A stretch of DNA of 64,000 nt from Actinacidiphila cocklensis (GCF_907177275.1 NZ_CAJSLV010000053.1:1-64000), one strand, 5' to 3'; numbered from the stretch's first letter, positions 25,331-33,803 are shown. The notes: generated from the letters alone by a model not told the origin. Program-made: numbers and translations.

Positions 25331-26475
25331 CCTTGCCGGAGACGTCCGTTGCTCCTGCCGACGCCGGTACCTCCGGTACGTCCGGCCCTCCGGGCACCGC
25401 CATGGACGTCTGCACCGACCACCTCAGCGAGCCTCGTCTGCGCGAGCGGATCGGCTCGGCGCTCACGTCGGACCGCTGCTCCTTCTGCGGCCGCACCAGC
25501 CGGTCCCTCCCGATAGCGGCGGACCTGCGGGTGCTCGCGTCGGTCGTGATGGAGGCCGTGCAGGAGCGGTACGAGCGGAGATCCCCGTTCCTGAGGGGGC
25601 TTCCCAGCGCCACGGTGGTGGAGGAGGTCTGCTCGGGTGCCATGGAACCCGCGGTCCTACGGGCGGTCCTCGGCCTCGTCGGCACCGGCATGTGGCAGCG
25701 GCGGGGGGAGCACAACCGGAGTGCGGGACCTGTCCTGGAACCGTGGTCGGCCTTCCGGGACCGGATCCGGGACGAGCGGCGGTACACCGTGTTGTCGGAC
25801 TCCGTCGCGACCACCGTCCTGGACACGGTGTCGGCGGTGATCGAGAAGCTGGAGCTGGTCCGTACGCTGCCGGCCGGCCACCAGGTGTGGCGCGGCCGGA
25901 TGCAGACGGACACCTCGGCGCCGGGCTTCGTCGCCGCGACCATCGGATCGGCGCCCCGCGACAAGGCCGCCGCCAACCGGATGAGCCCAGCGGGAGTCCC
26001 GGTCTTCTACGGGTCCGCGGACATCACCACGACCGTCGCGGAGATCTCGGCGCACGACCCCCGGCCCTACGCGGCGGTGGCCGCGTTCGAGTTGATCCGC
26101 CCGGTATCGGTGATCGACCTGTCCGGTGAGCTGTCCCCGCCGAGCCTGTTCGATCCTGAGCACCACGCGCTGCTGGGGCCGGTGGAGTTCATCCGCGCCT
26201 TCTCCGCGGACATGAGCAGACCCGTGCGCCTCGACGGGCGCGACCACTCCGCGTACGTCCCCACCCAGGTCCTCACCGAGTACTTCCGCTGGCTGTCCCC
26301 GCTCCAGGTGGAGGGCATCGTCTTCCGCTCGGCGCAGAACGACGGCGTCAACTACGCGTTGTTCACCGGCCCTGAGGGATGCGTCGACGCCGACGCGGTC
26401 GGCAGCACCGCGATGCTGCGGCTCCAGCCGGACACCGAACTGGTCGTCCGGCGGATCGGCGGCCCGAGGTACTGA
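25327..26475 (+). CDS. HEPN/RES-type NAD-targeting toxin-like protein
   Basis: 382 residues. The N-terminal part has CTDHLSEPRLRERI with CSFCGR (zinc-like Cys/His set) and a helical region to about 180, as in HEPN/RES N-terminal domains. Residues 183-378 are a RES domain with its three signature residues: Arg189 in HQVWRGR, Glu239 in TTTVAEIS and Ser335 in GIVFRSAQN. RES toxins degrade NAD+ or ADP-ribosylate targets. It is translationally coupled to the hydrolase-macro protein by an ATGA overlap. No Xre/RES antitoxin of the usual type is adjacent, so the macro protein may play the protective or processing role. Function inferred from family residues. Confidence 0.8.
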   Translation: MTLPETSVAPADAGTSGTSGPPGTAMDVCTDHLSEPRLRERIGSALTSDRCSFCGRTSRSLPIAADLRVLASVVMEAVQERYERRSPFLRGLPSATVVEEVCSGAMEPAVLRAVLGLVGTGMWQRRGEHNRSAGPVLEPWSAFRDRIRDERRYTVLSDSVATTVLDTVSAVIEKLELVRTLPAGHQVWRGRMQTDTSAPGFVAATIGSAPRDKAAANRMSPAGVPVFYGSADITTTVAEISAHDPRPYAAVAAFELIRPVSVIDLSGELSPPSLFDPEHHALLGPVEFIRAFSADMSRPVRLDGRDHSAYVPTQVLTEYFRWLSPLQVEGIVFRSAQNDGVNYALFTGPEGCVDADAVGSTAMLRLQPDTELVVRRIGGPRY

Positions 26476-26497
26476 CGCCCGCGCCCACCGCGGGGCG

Positions 26498-27124
26498 TCA
26501 TGCCTGCGCGGGCCGTTCCGGCTCCCAGCCGGGGGCCGGGGCCTCGTCGAGCAGCGGGCGGAGGGCGCCGAGCACCGCGCCGACGCATACGTCACGCAAC
26601 TGGGTGCGGGTGCAGGTCTCGTGGGCGAGCCAGTCGACACAGAGGACCTGGACGAAGACCAGCCAGCTCTTCAGGACGCCGGACACCGCCTCACGGGCGC
26701 CCTCGTCGGCGAGCGGGAGGACGCCGAGCAGCCGCTCGCGGAGCGCGTCCAGCTCGTTCGCCATGATCGTCTGGATCACGGGGTCGCCCGCGAGGACCCG
26801 GTTGGCTGCCAGGACGGCGTTGCGGTTGGCGGTGAAGTAGTCGAGGTGGACGTCCATGCCCTGGACGAGCTGCTCCACCAGGGAGTCGGCCGGATCGAGC
26901 CGCGTCTCGGCGAGCAGCCGGTCGGCCGCCTCCTGGTAGACCGCGGCGAACAGCGCGTGCTTGCTGGGGAAGTGGCGGTAGAGCAGGGCGCGGGAGACTC
27001 CGGCCTCCTCCGCGACCTCCTCCATCAGCACGTCGGCGTACGGGCGGGCCGCGAACAGCCGGGCTCCCACCCCGAGGAGCTGGGCGTGGCGGTCGGCGGG
27101 GGTGAGCCGCTTGCGGGGAGGCAC
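26498..27124 (-). CDS. TetR-family regulator
   Basis: 208 residues with a TetR helix-turn-helix (RHAQLLGVGARLFAARPYAD, VLMEEVAEEAGVSRALLYRH, FPSKHALFAAVYQE) and an all-helical ligand domain. GTG start at 27124. Divergent from the DUF4345 gene; the shared 88 nt carry two copies of a 17-bp operator, so it most likely represses itself and that membrane-protein gene. Confidence 0.9.
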   Translation of the reverse strand: MPPRKRLTPADRHAQLLGVGARLFAARPYADVLMEEVAEEAGVSRALLYRHFPSKHALFAAVYQEAADRLLAETRLDPADSLVEQLVQGMDVHLDYFTANRNAVLAANRVLAGDPVIQTIMANELDALRERLLGVLPLADEGAREAVSGVLKSWLVFVQVLCVDWLAHETCTRTQLRDVCVGAVLGALRPLLDEAPAPGWEPERPAQA

Positions 27125-27134
27125 CCCACCAGCC

Positions 27135-27186
27135 TAGTTGACATCCGTCTACTAGCGCACCCACCCTGATAGACACGTGTCAACTA
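27135..27186. promoter_or_regulatory. Twin TetR-type operators
   Basis: TAGTTGACATCCGTCTA (27135-27151) and TAGACACGTGTCAACTA (27170-27186) are inverted copies, 14 of 17 positions matching when one is flipped. The second holds the exact palindrome GACACGTGTC. Centres are 35 bp apart, in the divergent region of the TetR and DUF4345 genes. Confidence 0.7.
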
Positions 27187-27212
27187 AGCCGCCAGCGACG
27201 CCCGGAGGAATC

Positions 27213-27653
27213 ATGGCCAGGACTCTGCGCACCCTCACTCTGCTGATGGGCTGGGCCTGCGTGGTGATCGGCGCCTACCACGTGCTGCTGGGCAACGCGG
27301 CCATCCCCGGCGCCGGTTCGGCCGGCACGACGATCGACAGCTGGGGCCGCTTCATGGGCGCGAGCTTCACCGGCTACGGGCTGGCGTGGCTGTGGGCCGC
27401 GCGACAGCGGCCCGTCCCGGCTCGGGCGGTGCGCTGGCTGGCCGGCGTCTTCCTGCTGGGCGGCGCGGGACGGCTGCTCTCGCTCGCCGAGCACGGCCGG
27501 CCGCAGTGGTTCCAGATGGCGCTGACCGCGATCGAACTCACCCTGCCCCCGGTCTTCTTCTGGCTGGCCGGTGCGCAGGCGCGAGCGGAGCGAGCCGACG
27601 CGGCATACAGGGGCGCCGTCACGCGGCACGCCGGGCGCCGGACGGCACCGTGA
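27213..27653 (+). CDS. DUF4345 membrane protein
   Basis: A 146-residue integral membrane protein with about four hydrophobic segments (LTLLMGWACVVIGAYHVLLG, FMGASFTGYGLAWLWAA, WLAGVFLLGGAGRLLSL, MALTAIELTLPPVFFWLAG) and a short basic tail. Matches DUF4345 in size and topology. GGAGGA precedes the ATG at 27213 by 3 nt, tight but the only purine site. Its divergent TetR neighbour and twin operators suggest inducible expression. Transport or binding role unknown. Confidence 0.82.
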   Translation: MARTLRTLTLLMGWACVVIGAYHVLLGNAAIPGAGSAGTTIDSWGRFMGASFTGYGLAWLWAARQRPVPARAVRWLAGVFLLGGAGRLLSLAEHGRPQWFQMALTAIELTLPPVFFWLAGAQARAERADAAYRGAVTRHAGRRTAP

Positions 27654-27994
27654 CCGACGCGTGTGCGGGTTCCCGACCCCCCCGTACCAGCGTGTGATCG
27701 GCACATGATCGGCTGGCGAGTCGGGAACCCTGCCGGCAGACCGGCGGGCGGACGTGGAGCCGCCCCGTCCCTCTCACCTCCGGGTGCGGTGCCAGGTGGG
27801 AGGTGACGTGCCGCCGGTGCCTTGAGCAGGATGTCAGGCGACCCGCGCCGCCGTGTTGGCACTGCGTCGACACCCTCTTGTCTTTGCGTCCACTGCATAT
27901 GAGCCGGGGACGACCACTGGCGGCCCGCCGAGAACCAGCCGCTGGGAAAGAATGTGCGGACAGAGCGGACAGAGCGGGGAGCGAGGGGTGGAGC
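27654..27994. other. Intergenic region with two inverted repeats
   Basis: No gene seen. GGGTTCCCGAC (27667-27677) and its exact complement (27720-27730) lie 42 nt apart, and TCACCTCC (27774-27781) pairs with GGAGGTGA (27799-27806). The first is a possible terminator for DUF4345; the second may be an operator for the AraC gene. Confidence 0.5.
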
Positions 27995-28990
27995 GTGCGA
28001 GGGGATGAGGGTGTGCCGGCGAGGGAGCGCTTCGAGCACTGGCGGGAACTGCTCGGGAAGAGCCGGGCCAGCGAGGTGACCAGCGCCCATGCCGACGACT
28101 TCCAGGTGGAGGCACGGCACCTGGAGTTGGGGTCGGCGACTCTGCTCAAAACCTCCTTCCCGTCGGCGCGGTTCCGTCGCACAGCCGGCATGGCGCGGCG
28201 GTCGGATCCAGGTGTCTACCACCTGACACTGCTTCTGGGCGGGGCGATGGCACTGACCCACGGGACAGGGCCTGCGAAGATGTTCCGGCCGGGTGATCTG
28301 CATATCGTCGACAGCGCACAGCCGTTCGACCTGCGCGCGTTCGGCGCCGGTGGCGCCGGCCGGGGCGGACCGGGGGTCGAAGCGGTGGGGGTCGACCTCC
28401 CGGCGTCGATGCTGTCCCTGCCCGAACACCGGCTCCGCGGCATCCTGGGCCGCGGGTTCTCGGGGCGGGAAGGCATGGGCGCCGTACTGTCGGAATTCCT
28501 CGTCAGCCTGGATCGGCAGGCTGCGGCCCTCGGGCTCGACGAGGCGGCTCGACTGGGCACGGTCGTGGCCGACCTGGTGACCGCCTGGCTGACCCGTGAA
28601 CTCGACTGCGAGGCCGCAGCGCCGGACCACGCCCGGCAGCGGGCCACGATGGAAAGCATCCGGGCGTTCATCCGGCGGAATCTGCACGACCCCGACCTGT
28701 CGCCACCGGTGATCGCCGCCGCGCACCACCTCTCGGTCAGCTACCTGCACCGTCTCTTCGCCCAGCAGTCGCATGGCGAGACGGTCGCCGCCTGGATCCG
28801 CGCGCAACGCCTGGAACGGGCACGCCGCGACCTCGCGGACCCCGCGCTGCGCACGATGCCGATCCACATGGTCGCCGTGCGCTGGGGCATCCCCAGCGCT
28901 TCGGACTTCAGCCGGTCCTTCCGCGCCGCGTACGGCCTCTCGCCGAGAGAGCACCGGAACTGTGCCCCAGCCGCGCGCGCGGCCCCGTAG
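27995..28990 (+). CDS. AraC-family regulator with AraC-binding-like domain
   Basis: 331 residues. The N-terminal cupin-like sensor (about 5-190, from RERFEHWRELLG to the FRPGDLHIVDSAQPFDLRAF region) is followed by a double helix-turn-helix (about 215-325: FIRRNLHDPDLSPPVIAAAH, RAQRLERARRDLADPALRTM, FSRSFRAAYGLSPREHRN). GTG 27995 is chosen as GAGGGG lies 6 nt upstream and the family starts a few residues before the ERFxxW motif; GTG 28013 and ATG 27899 are alternatives. No obvious target next to it. Confidence 0.82.
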   Translation: MRGDEGVPARERFEHWRELLGKSRASEVTSAHADDFQVEARHLELGSATLLKTSFPSARFRRTAGMARRSDPGVYHLTLLLGGAMALTHGTGPAKMFRPGDLHIVDSAQPFDLRAFGAGGAGRGGPGVEAVGVDLPASMLSLPEHRLRGILGRGFSGREGMGAVLSEFLVSLDRQAAALGLDEAARLGTVVADLVTAWLTRELDCEAAAPDHARQRATMESIRAFIRRNLHDPDLSPPVIAAAHHLSVSYLHRLFAQQSHGETVAAWIRAQRLERARRDLADPALRTMPIHMVAVRWGIPSASDFSRSFRAAYGLSPREHRNCAPAARAAP

Positions 28991-29135
28991 CGGCGCCACG
29001 CCCGTACGAGGTCCCCGTGCCCCCAGCGCGCGGTGAGCGGCAGATCGCCGGTCACCCCACAGCGCCCCGTTCCCGCGGCGCGCTCGGCCGATCCCCCTCC
29101 GAGGGCGCGGTCGGCGGGGAGGCGGGAGCTGGACA

Positions 29136-29160
29136 GATATACCGGCGGCCGATATATATA
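29136..29160. promoter_or_regulatory. AT-rich direct repeats upstream of padR
   Basis: GATATA at 29136 and again at 29151 (15-bp period), the second extending into TATATATA up to the PadR start. In such GC-rich DNA this is probably the promoter -10 region and/or the autoregulatory operator. Confidence 0.5.
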
Positions 29161-29166
29161 GGCGGC

Positions 29167-29538
29167 ATGAGTCAGCTCAAGGGTGCGCGAAAGCCCCTAC
29201 AGGAACCGACGGTTATGCTCCTCATCGCTCTCGCCGACGAGCCCCGGCACGGCTACGCGCTGATCCAGGAGGTCGCGCAGATCTCCGACGGCAGGGTCAA
29301 GCTGCGGGCGGGAACCCTGTACGGCGCATTGGACCGCCTGCTGCAGCAGGGTGTCGTCTGCGTGGAGCGCGAGGAGGTCGTGGACGGTCGCGCGCGACGG
29401 GTCTACGCGCTCACCGAGCAGGGACGCGAGGAACTGTCCGCCGAAGCCGCTCGCCTGCGGGCGGTCGCCCTTGAGGCGGAGCGCCGGATGACCGCGAAGG
29501 GGCTTCCCGGGGTGCGGGTCGCGGGGGTGACGGCATGA
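29167..29538 (+). CDS. PadR-family regulator
   Basis: 123 residues. PadR winged helix: EPTVMLLIALADEPRHGYAL, IQEVAQISDGRVKLRAGTLY, GALDRLLQQGVV, RRVYALTEQGREEL, then one dimerisation helix. ATG at 29167. The stop overlaps the start of the membrane protein (ATGA), a common arrangement where PadR and a membrane protein or transporter are translated together. Probably autoregulated through the AT-rich repeats upstream. Confidence 0.9.
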   Translation: MSQLKGARKPLQEPTVMLLIALADEPRHGYALIQEVAQISDGRVKLRAGTLYGALDRLLQQGVVCVEREEVVDGRARRVYALTEQGREELSAEAARLRAVALEAERRMTAKGLPGVRVAGVTA

Positions 29539-30437
29539 CGGCGCGGGCGATAGAGCTGGCGCTGCGCGCCTATCCGACGGGCTACCGGGAGCTGCACGGT
29601 GCCGAGTTGGCGGCCACCGCCGACCAGGTGGGCGAGGCCGAGGGCGGGCTGGCCGTCCTGCAGGAAGCCTCGGCCCTCGCCGCGCACGGACTGCGCGTAC
29701 GCCTGCGGATCAGCCCGGACCGCCCACTGGGCAGAGCCCTGAACCGGGGTGCGCCGCTGGCGGTCGCGGTCGACACAGCTGTACGCCTGGGCATCCTGGT
29801 CACGCTGCTGCGGACCCTGACCCCGATGCTCTCCTGGGAGCAGTTGCAGCAGCAGTTCGCACTCTGGCCGGCGATCACCGCCATCGGCCTGTCCCTGCTC
29901 GCACTGACCGGCCTGGCGCTCGGGCGCTGGCAATTGGCCCGGCTCCTGTCGGTCGCCGCCTGCGGGGTCGCCGCCGTCGCAGCGGTGCTGACCCAGCTCT
30001 ACGCCGACTCCCACGGCGGCGGGTCGGACCTGTGGGCCTCGAACTTCGTGCCCCTGGCGGGCACCGTGCTCTCCACGCTGCTTCTCCTCGCGGCACCGCT
30101 GAGCCTGGAGGTCACCAACGGCCGGAGGGCGGGCGCCATCGTTCTCCTTGCCGTGGGCACACTGGCACTGGAGACCCTGCTCTTCGACCAGGCACGGTTC
30201 ATCCTGACGGCCGTTCTCCTGCTCGGCGTGGCCCTGCTCTCCAGCAGCAGCTACCGCCGCAACGCAGTCGTCGTGGTGCTGGCACTGCTGCCCGCCACCC
30301 TGTATCCGCTGTACGACTTCGCCCAAGGCGCAGGGATCCACGGGCCGCAGTTCCAGGTGGGCATGGCCGCCGCGCTCGCGGTCGCCGGCGCCGGACTGCT
30401 CAGGACACGTCGCCGCACCGCCGGAACCGCCGGCTGA
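29535..30437 (+). CDS. Multi-pass membrane protein coupled to PadR
   Basis: 300 residues. A cytoplasmic N-terminal part of about 75 residues (RAYPTGYRELHGAELAATAD, a motif often found at the start of PadR-linked membrane proteins) is followed by about eight hydrophobic segments (AVDTAVRLGILVTLLRTL through MAAALAVAGAGLLRT). Not an ABC permease or MFS by any motif I can see. Ends with RRRTAGTAG. A strong hairpin follows. Function unknown; the PadR protein may control it in response to membrane-active compounds. Confidence 0.8.
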   Translation: MTARAIELALRAYPTGYRELHGAELAATADQVGEAEGGLAVLQEASALAAHGLRVRLRISPDRPLGRALNRGAPLAVAVDTAVRLGILVTLLRTLTPMLSWEQLQQQFALWPAITAIGLSLLALTGLALGRWQLARLLSVAACGVAAVAAVLTQLYADSHGGGSDLWASNFVPLAGTVLSTLLLLAAPLSLEVTNGRRAGAIVLLAVGTLALETLLFDQARFILTAVLLLGVALLSSSSYRRNAVVVVLALLPATLYPLYDFAQGAGIHGPQFQVGMAAALAVAGAGLLRTRRRTAGTAG

Positions 30438-30461
30438 CCGGCCACCGCCGCAGCGCGACGC

Positions 30462-30497
30462 AGGAAGGGCTCCACCGCAGACGGTGGAGCCCTTCCT
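30462..30497. terminator. 16-bp hairpin terminator
   Basis: AGGAAGGGCTCCACCG (30462-30477) and its exact complement (30482-30497) around a CAGA loop, 25 nt after the membrane-protein stop. It marks the end of chromosomal genes just before the island repeats. Confidence 0.85.
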
Positions 30498-30533
30498 ACG
30501 CGGCGTGGCTCCGACGGTGTTTTACGGGTGCCC

Positions 30534-30542
30534 TGCGGACTG
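30534..30542. repeat. Single TGCGGACTG box (left island end)
   Basis: TGCGGACTG in the context GTTTTACGGGTGCCC-box, which resembles the downstream part of the 97-bp repeat that begins 31 bases later. Probably a truncated copy. Confidence 0.6.
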
Positions 30543-30572
30543 GTCGGGCGGGCGCAGGCAGCAAAAGACGTG

Positions 30573-30669
30573 GCGCCGATCACGGCTCTGACCAGGTATT
30601 TCTGTGCTGGCGTGCGTTGGCTGCCGACGGGGGTTTACGGGCGTCCTGCGGACTGTCTGCGGACTGGCC
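30573..30669. repeat. Dispersed repeat, copy R1 with paired boxes
   Basis: A 97-nt sequence that aligns without gaps to 31651-31747 (83 of 97 positions equal). It contains GGCTCTGACCAGGTATTTC, GACGGGGGTTTACGGGC and two TGCGGACTG boxes (30647, 30658) whose starts are 11 bp apart, one helical turn. A third, shorter copy lies at 37171-37249. No protein is encoded. Confidence 0.85.
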
Positions 30670-30704
30670 GATCGAGGGCGAGGCGGACGTTCGACGGAGG
30701 ACGA

Positions 30705-30959
30705 TCAGTAGTGGTAGCGGGCGGCGAGGATGATGACCTCTTCGTCCGTGACGAGGTAGACGAGGCGGTGCTCGTCATCGATCCGCCGCGACCAGGCGCC
30801 GGCCAGGTGATACTTCAGCGGCTCGGGCTTGCCGATTCCCGTGAAGGGATCACGCTTGACGTCCTCGATGAGCTTGTTGATCCGGGCGAGCATCTTGCGG
30901 TCGTTCTTGAGCCAGGACGTGTAGTCCTCCCAGCCCTGGTCCTCGAACACGAGCCTCAC
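30705..30959 (-). CDS. yoeB: YoeB/Txe-family mRNA interferase toxin
   Basis: 84 residues, the family's usual length. Matches YoeB throughout: [40 protein letters not shown], then [20 protein letters not shown] and the ending ARYHY. The catalytic Glu/Arg/His set (KPEPL, WSRRI, C-terminal RYHY) is intact, so it should be an active ribosome-dependent mRNase. Its ATG overlaps the antitoxin stop (4 nt). A toxin-antitoxin pair at the left edge of the island is likely to stabilise it. Confidence 0.93.
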   Translation of the reverse strand: MRLVFEDQGWEDYTSWLKNDRKMLARINKLIEDVKRDPFTGIGKPEPLKYHLAGAWSRRIDDEHRLVYLVTDEEVIILAARYHY

Positions 30960-31237
30960 GCAGCGCCCTGCCCCGCATCCGCCGCGTCAGGGTCGATCAA
31001 CTCACGCTCGGAGAGATTGATGCGACCGAGAGCGTTCTCGTAGGCCTTGAGGAGGCGGCGGGCATTCGCAGGCGAGCGCAGAAGGTAAGAGCCCTCACGC
31101 AGGGCAGCGTAGTCCTCAGCGGAGACGAGCACGGCATTCCCGTGCTTGGAGACGATCTCGATGGCCTCGTGATCGTCGTTGACCTTCTTGATGAGCGGGA
31201 ACAGATCCTTGCGGGCCTCGCTCGCGGTGATGGACAT
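30956..31237 (-). CDS. yefM: YefM/Phd-family antitoxin
   Basis: 93 residues. N-terminal Phd/YefM DNA-binding fold ([59 protein letters not shown]) and a C-terminal disordered toxin-binding arm ending in an acidic stretch. ATG at 31237. A GTAC-core palindrome sits just upstream, the known kind of YefM autorepression site. It precedes and overlaps yoeB, the standard order. Confidence 0.92.
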   Translation of the reverse strand: MSITASEARKDLFPLIKKVNDDHEAIEIVSKHGNAVLVSAEDYAALREGSYLLRSPANARRLLKAYENALGRINLSERELIDPDAADAGQGAA

Positions 31238-31255
31238 GACAGGAACCCCTTCGCC

Positions 31256-31281
31256 GAGTGGTACTGAATAACGTACCACTC
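31256..31281. promoter_or_regulatory. YefM operator
   Basis: GAGTGGTAC (31256-31264), 8-nt spacer TGAATAAC, then the exact complement GTACCACTC (31273-31281). It has the GTAC cores typical of YefM sites, starts 19 bp upstream of the antitoxin ATG, and the AT-rich spacer may be the -10 region. Confidence 0.8.
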
Positions 31282-31865
31282 TCGGGGTCAGCCGAGCAGA
31301 GGGAACGGATTGGACAGCACCGCAGAGAATCCAGTACCGAGTCAGCACGCGAACGACTGGGCGTTCTGTCCGGGGAGGTTGTGAGGCAGCTGCCGAGCGC
31401 CGGCCAGGGCGACGTCATTCAGAGTGCGCATGCCACGCCTCGGTCGTGACCCCATGGACATTCACCCAGCGATCCCTTCACTCAGCGCGCGCCCCGGTAT
31501 CGGCCACGGCGCCAGGCGAATCTGAAATTTTGCGGACCGCTGCGGACTGCAAGGCAGCACAAATCGCTTCCCCGCAGGTCAGGGCACCCATAGGTACTCG
31601 ATCACACGTTGAAGCGGAACGTATCCGCGCCGAACCTGACCTGCGACGGAGCGCCGATCATGGCTCTGACCAGGTATTTCGAGGTTGGATAGCGTTGGTC
31701 CCCGACGGGGGTTTACGGGCATCGTGCGGACTGTCTGCGGACCGGCCAGGCACACCGAAACGCGGCAGATGCGGCGCCACGACCATAGCCCTCGTCACGA
31801 AGACTTCACCCGCCGAGCCCTGCTGAACTGGACCGAGAACCCCGGACCGATCCCTAGGCTCTGCG
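31282..31865. other. Intergenic region of the island, repeats only
   Basis: No gene with codon bias or a ribosome site was found on either strand. It holds a pair of boxes, TGCGGACCG (31531) and TGCGGACTG (31541), and the R2 repeat (31651-31747). Base composition is lower in GC than the flanks (for example TGAAATTTTGCGG near 31523). Confidence 0.6.
31651..31747. repeat. Dispersed repeat, copy R2 with paired boxes
   Basis: 97 nt, aligning without gaps to R1 with 14 differences. Boxes TGCGGACTG (31725) and TGCGGACCG (31736), again 11 bp apart. It lies 119 nt from the 3' end of the ATPase gene, and R3 lies about 150 nt past the end of the kinase gene, so the pair brackets the three-gene cassette. 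Confidence 0.85.
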
Positions 31866-33803
31866 TCACCCAGAGGAGTCGGAGTCACCGCCACCGACCG
31901 CACCACCCAGCACACGCTGAAGCCTGCGCGCTTCATCGGCCAGGCGCAGAGTGACGGTCTCGCTGCCGTACCCCTCACTCGTGAGATGGTCGGCGAGTGT
32001 CTCCAAGAGGCTGACGGCGGAGCGCACCCGCGCCCCAACGCTTTCGCCATCCCCCGCGTGTGCGAGTTCCCGCCCGTGCAGTGCCGACAAGGCAAGTCTC
32101 GTGTCCTCACGCACGCTCCCCGGCAGTCCTGATCGCGCGACGTGGCGAAGCAAGCGCCGTATTACACGGTCGACCTCCTCGAAGAGGAGGACACGGCGGT
32201 CGACGGTGAACCCTGCGTCCGTCACGGTGACGTTACGAAGGAAGCTGGTGTGTGTGCCGCTCGATACGAATGCCGGCACGGCCAAGTCAGCCACCGATGC
32301 TCCTGCCATCGCGCCCTCCCCGCAGTTCAACGCAGGCTGGAAGCAGGGGTGAACGTGCAGATCGTCCTCGTACAGCTGGACAGGTAACGACGTGGAACCT
32401 GCGTACACGATGCCGTCACCACGCCTCACGCCGAGGAACCCGATGGCGAAGAGGGCCGCCACCACAGCGTGCGGGGTGAGGTGCTCTGTGTAGTCGGAGT
32501 ACGCCTCGTGCAGATCTGCATGGATCGCGGCGAAGCGTGCGCCGAATGCCTCCCGGGGTATCCGGTGGTCGCCGTTCTCAAACAGGGCGAAAACTTGGCG
32601 AAGAAACGGGAATCCGACGTTGTACTCCCTGGCAAGGTCCTCCAGCTTCCATTGGGAGAAGCGCTTGGTCGCGGCTAGGACGTCGGACTCGCGCACCGTG
32701 GCGTGACCGCGTTCCCAGGCGACGTCACGGCAGAGGGTGAGGAACTGGATGGCGTCGCGCGGACGGGGCAGGCTGTGACGTTCGAGATAGTCAGCGGTCG
32801 GCTCTCCGCGGATGGCGGTGGGGAAGACATCACCCCACAGCTGCTCGTGGGTGAGCTGTCGCCCTAGAGAGAGGGACGCGCGGGCGAGCGCCAAGTCGCG
32901 CAGGGCCTGTGAGGTCCAGGCGATATGCATCTCCTCGCCGCGGAACTTGTCACCATCGGCGAAGTTGAGGGTGTCATAGATGTCGGAGCGGATGAACAGA
33001 ACGCAGCGCACGGACGTTTCATAGATCCTTGCGAGGTGCTTGGATGCCAGGAGCAACCCTGTGACGAGTGCATGACTGTCGGGGTCCGCCTGCCACACCA
33101 GCTCCAGCTGGTCGACAAGGATGAGCAGAGGCGGGTGCCCAGCGATATCACAATCCAGCGCGCCTTGAGCTGCCCGGACGCCAGCTTCGAGCGCCTCGAG
33201 CTGACGCATCGCATGGGCGCCCTCCGAGCCGGGCCCCGCTGTGCCATGGCCGGTCTGCACGCCGGCCTCAAACCCGAACATCTTCAGAGACAGCGTCGCC
33301 GACTGCAGACGACTCGTGCCACGCATGAGCTGGTCCGTGAGGCGCGCTTCGTGCTCCTCGCCGTTCGTCCGCAGGAACTCGCGCAGCGCACGGACAGGCG
33401 CGGGCTGGCGCAACGACCGGCTGTGCCGTGCCCGGGCATGCTCAACGACGTAACGAGCGGCCTGTACGGCGAACAGATAACGCCAGATCAGCGACTTGGC
33501 GGTGTCCGACGTGATGCCTTGCAGGTCGAACCGGCGAATCTCATCGCCCGCGGCACTGTCCGGCATGATCTCGGCTGTTGGACCTGGGTACAGGCCTCCG
33601 TTGGCGAGTTGTGCGCAGATAGCGCTCTTACCCGAGCCCTTTCGGCCGATGACCAGCGACTTGCGCCCGTGGAGTGCCGCTTCATAGGCGAGGGTACGTT
33701 GGAACCCCTGCCGCAACAGGCCGTCGGCGAAATCGTGCTCGGCGTCGTCGCGCCCGAAGAAGAGATCACGCACCGGCTGGTGCAGTTGATCCATGTTGTC
33801 CAC
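31866..33803 (-). CDS. P-loop ATPase, STAND/KAP-like (Sll1717 type)
   Basis: 645 residues. Walker A GRKGSGKS (53-60) follows an N-terminal FFGRDDAEHDF motif like the opening GRxxE motif of STAND ATPases; Walker B is LLILVDQLE (about 226-234) and a sensor-like strand VRCVLFIRSDIYD follows. After the ATPase core comes a helical/winged region (about 300-430) and a C-terminal region with no recognised domain (430-645). It resembles the P-loop ATPase Sll1717 group, found in defence neighbourhoods. Divergent from the coiled-coil membrane protein and kinase genes, sharing a 203-nt region. Probably a sensor or energy-dependent assembly factor of the cassette; this is inference. Confidence 0.78.
   Translation of the reverse strand: MDNMDQLHQPVRDLFFGRDDAEHDFADGLLRQGFQRTLAYEAALHGRKSLVIGRKGSGKSAICAQLANGGLYPGPTAEIMPDSAAGDEIRRFDLQGITSDTAKSLIWRYLFAVQAARYVVEHARARHSRSLRQPAPVRALREFLRTNGEEHEARLTDQLMRGTSRLQSATLSLKMFGFEAGVQTGHGTAGPGSEGAHAMRQLEALEAGVRAAQGALDCDIAGHPPLLILVDQLELVWQADPDSHALVTGLLLASKHLARIYETSVRCVLFIRSDIYDTLNFADGDKFRGEEMHIAWTSQALRDLALARASLSLGRQLTHEQLWGDVFPTAIRGEPTADYLERHSLPRPRDAIQFLTLCRDVAWERGHATVRESDVLAATKRFSQWKLEDLAREYNVGFPFLRQVFALFENGDHRIPREAFGARFAAIHADLHEAYSDYTEHLTPHAVVAALFAIGFLGVRRGDGIVYAGSTSLPVQLYEDDLHVHPCFQPALNCGEGAMAGASVADLAVPAFVSSGTHTSFLRNVTVTDAGFTVDRRVLLFEEVDRVIRRLLRHVARSGLPGSVREDTRLALSALHGRELAHAGDGESVGARVRSAVSLLETLADHLTSEGYGSETVTLRLADEARRLQRVLGGAVGGGDSDSSG

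Noticed and set aside
31446-31826. 126-codon plus-strand frame in the island gap
   Set aside because: No ribosome site, no family resemblance, and it runs through the R2 repeat.
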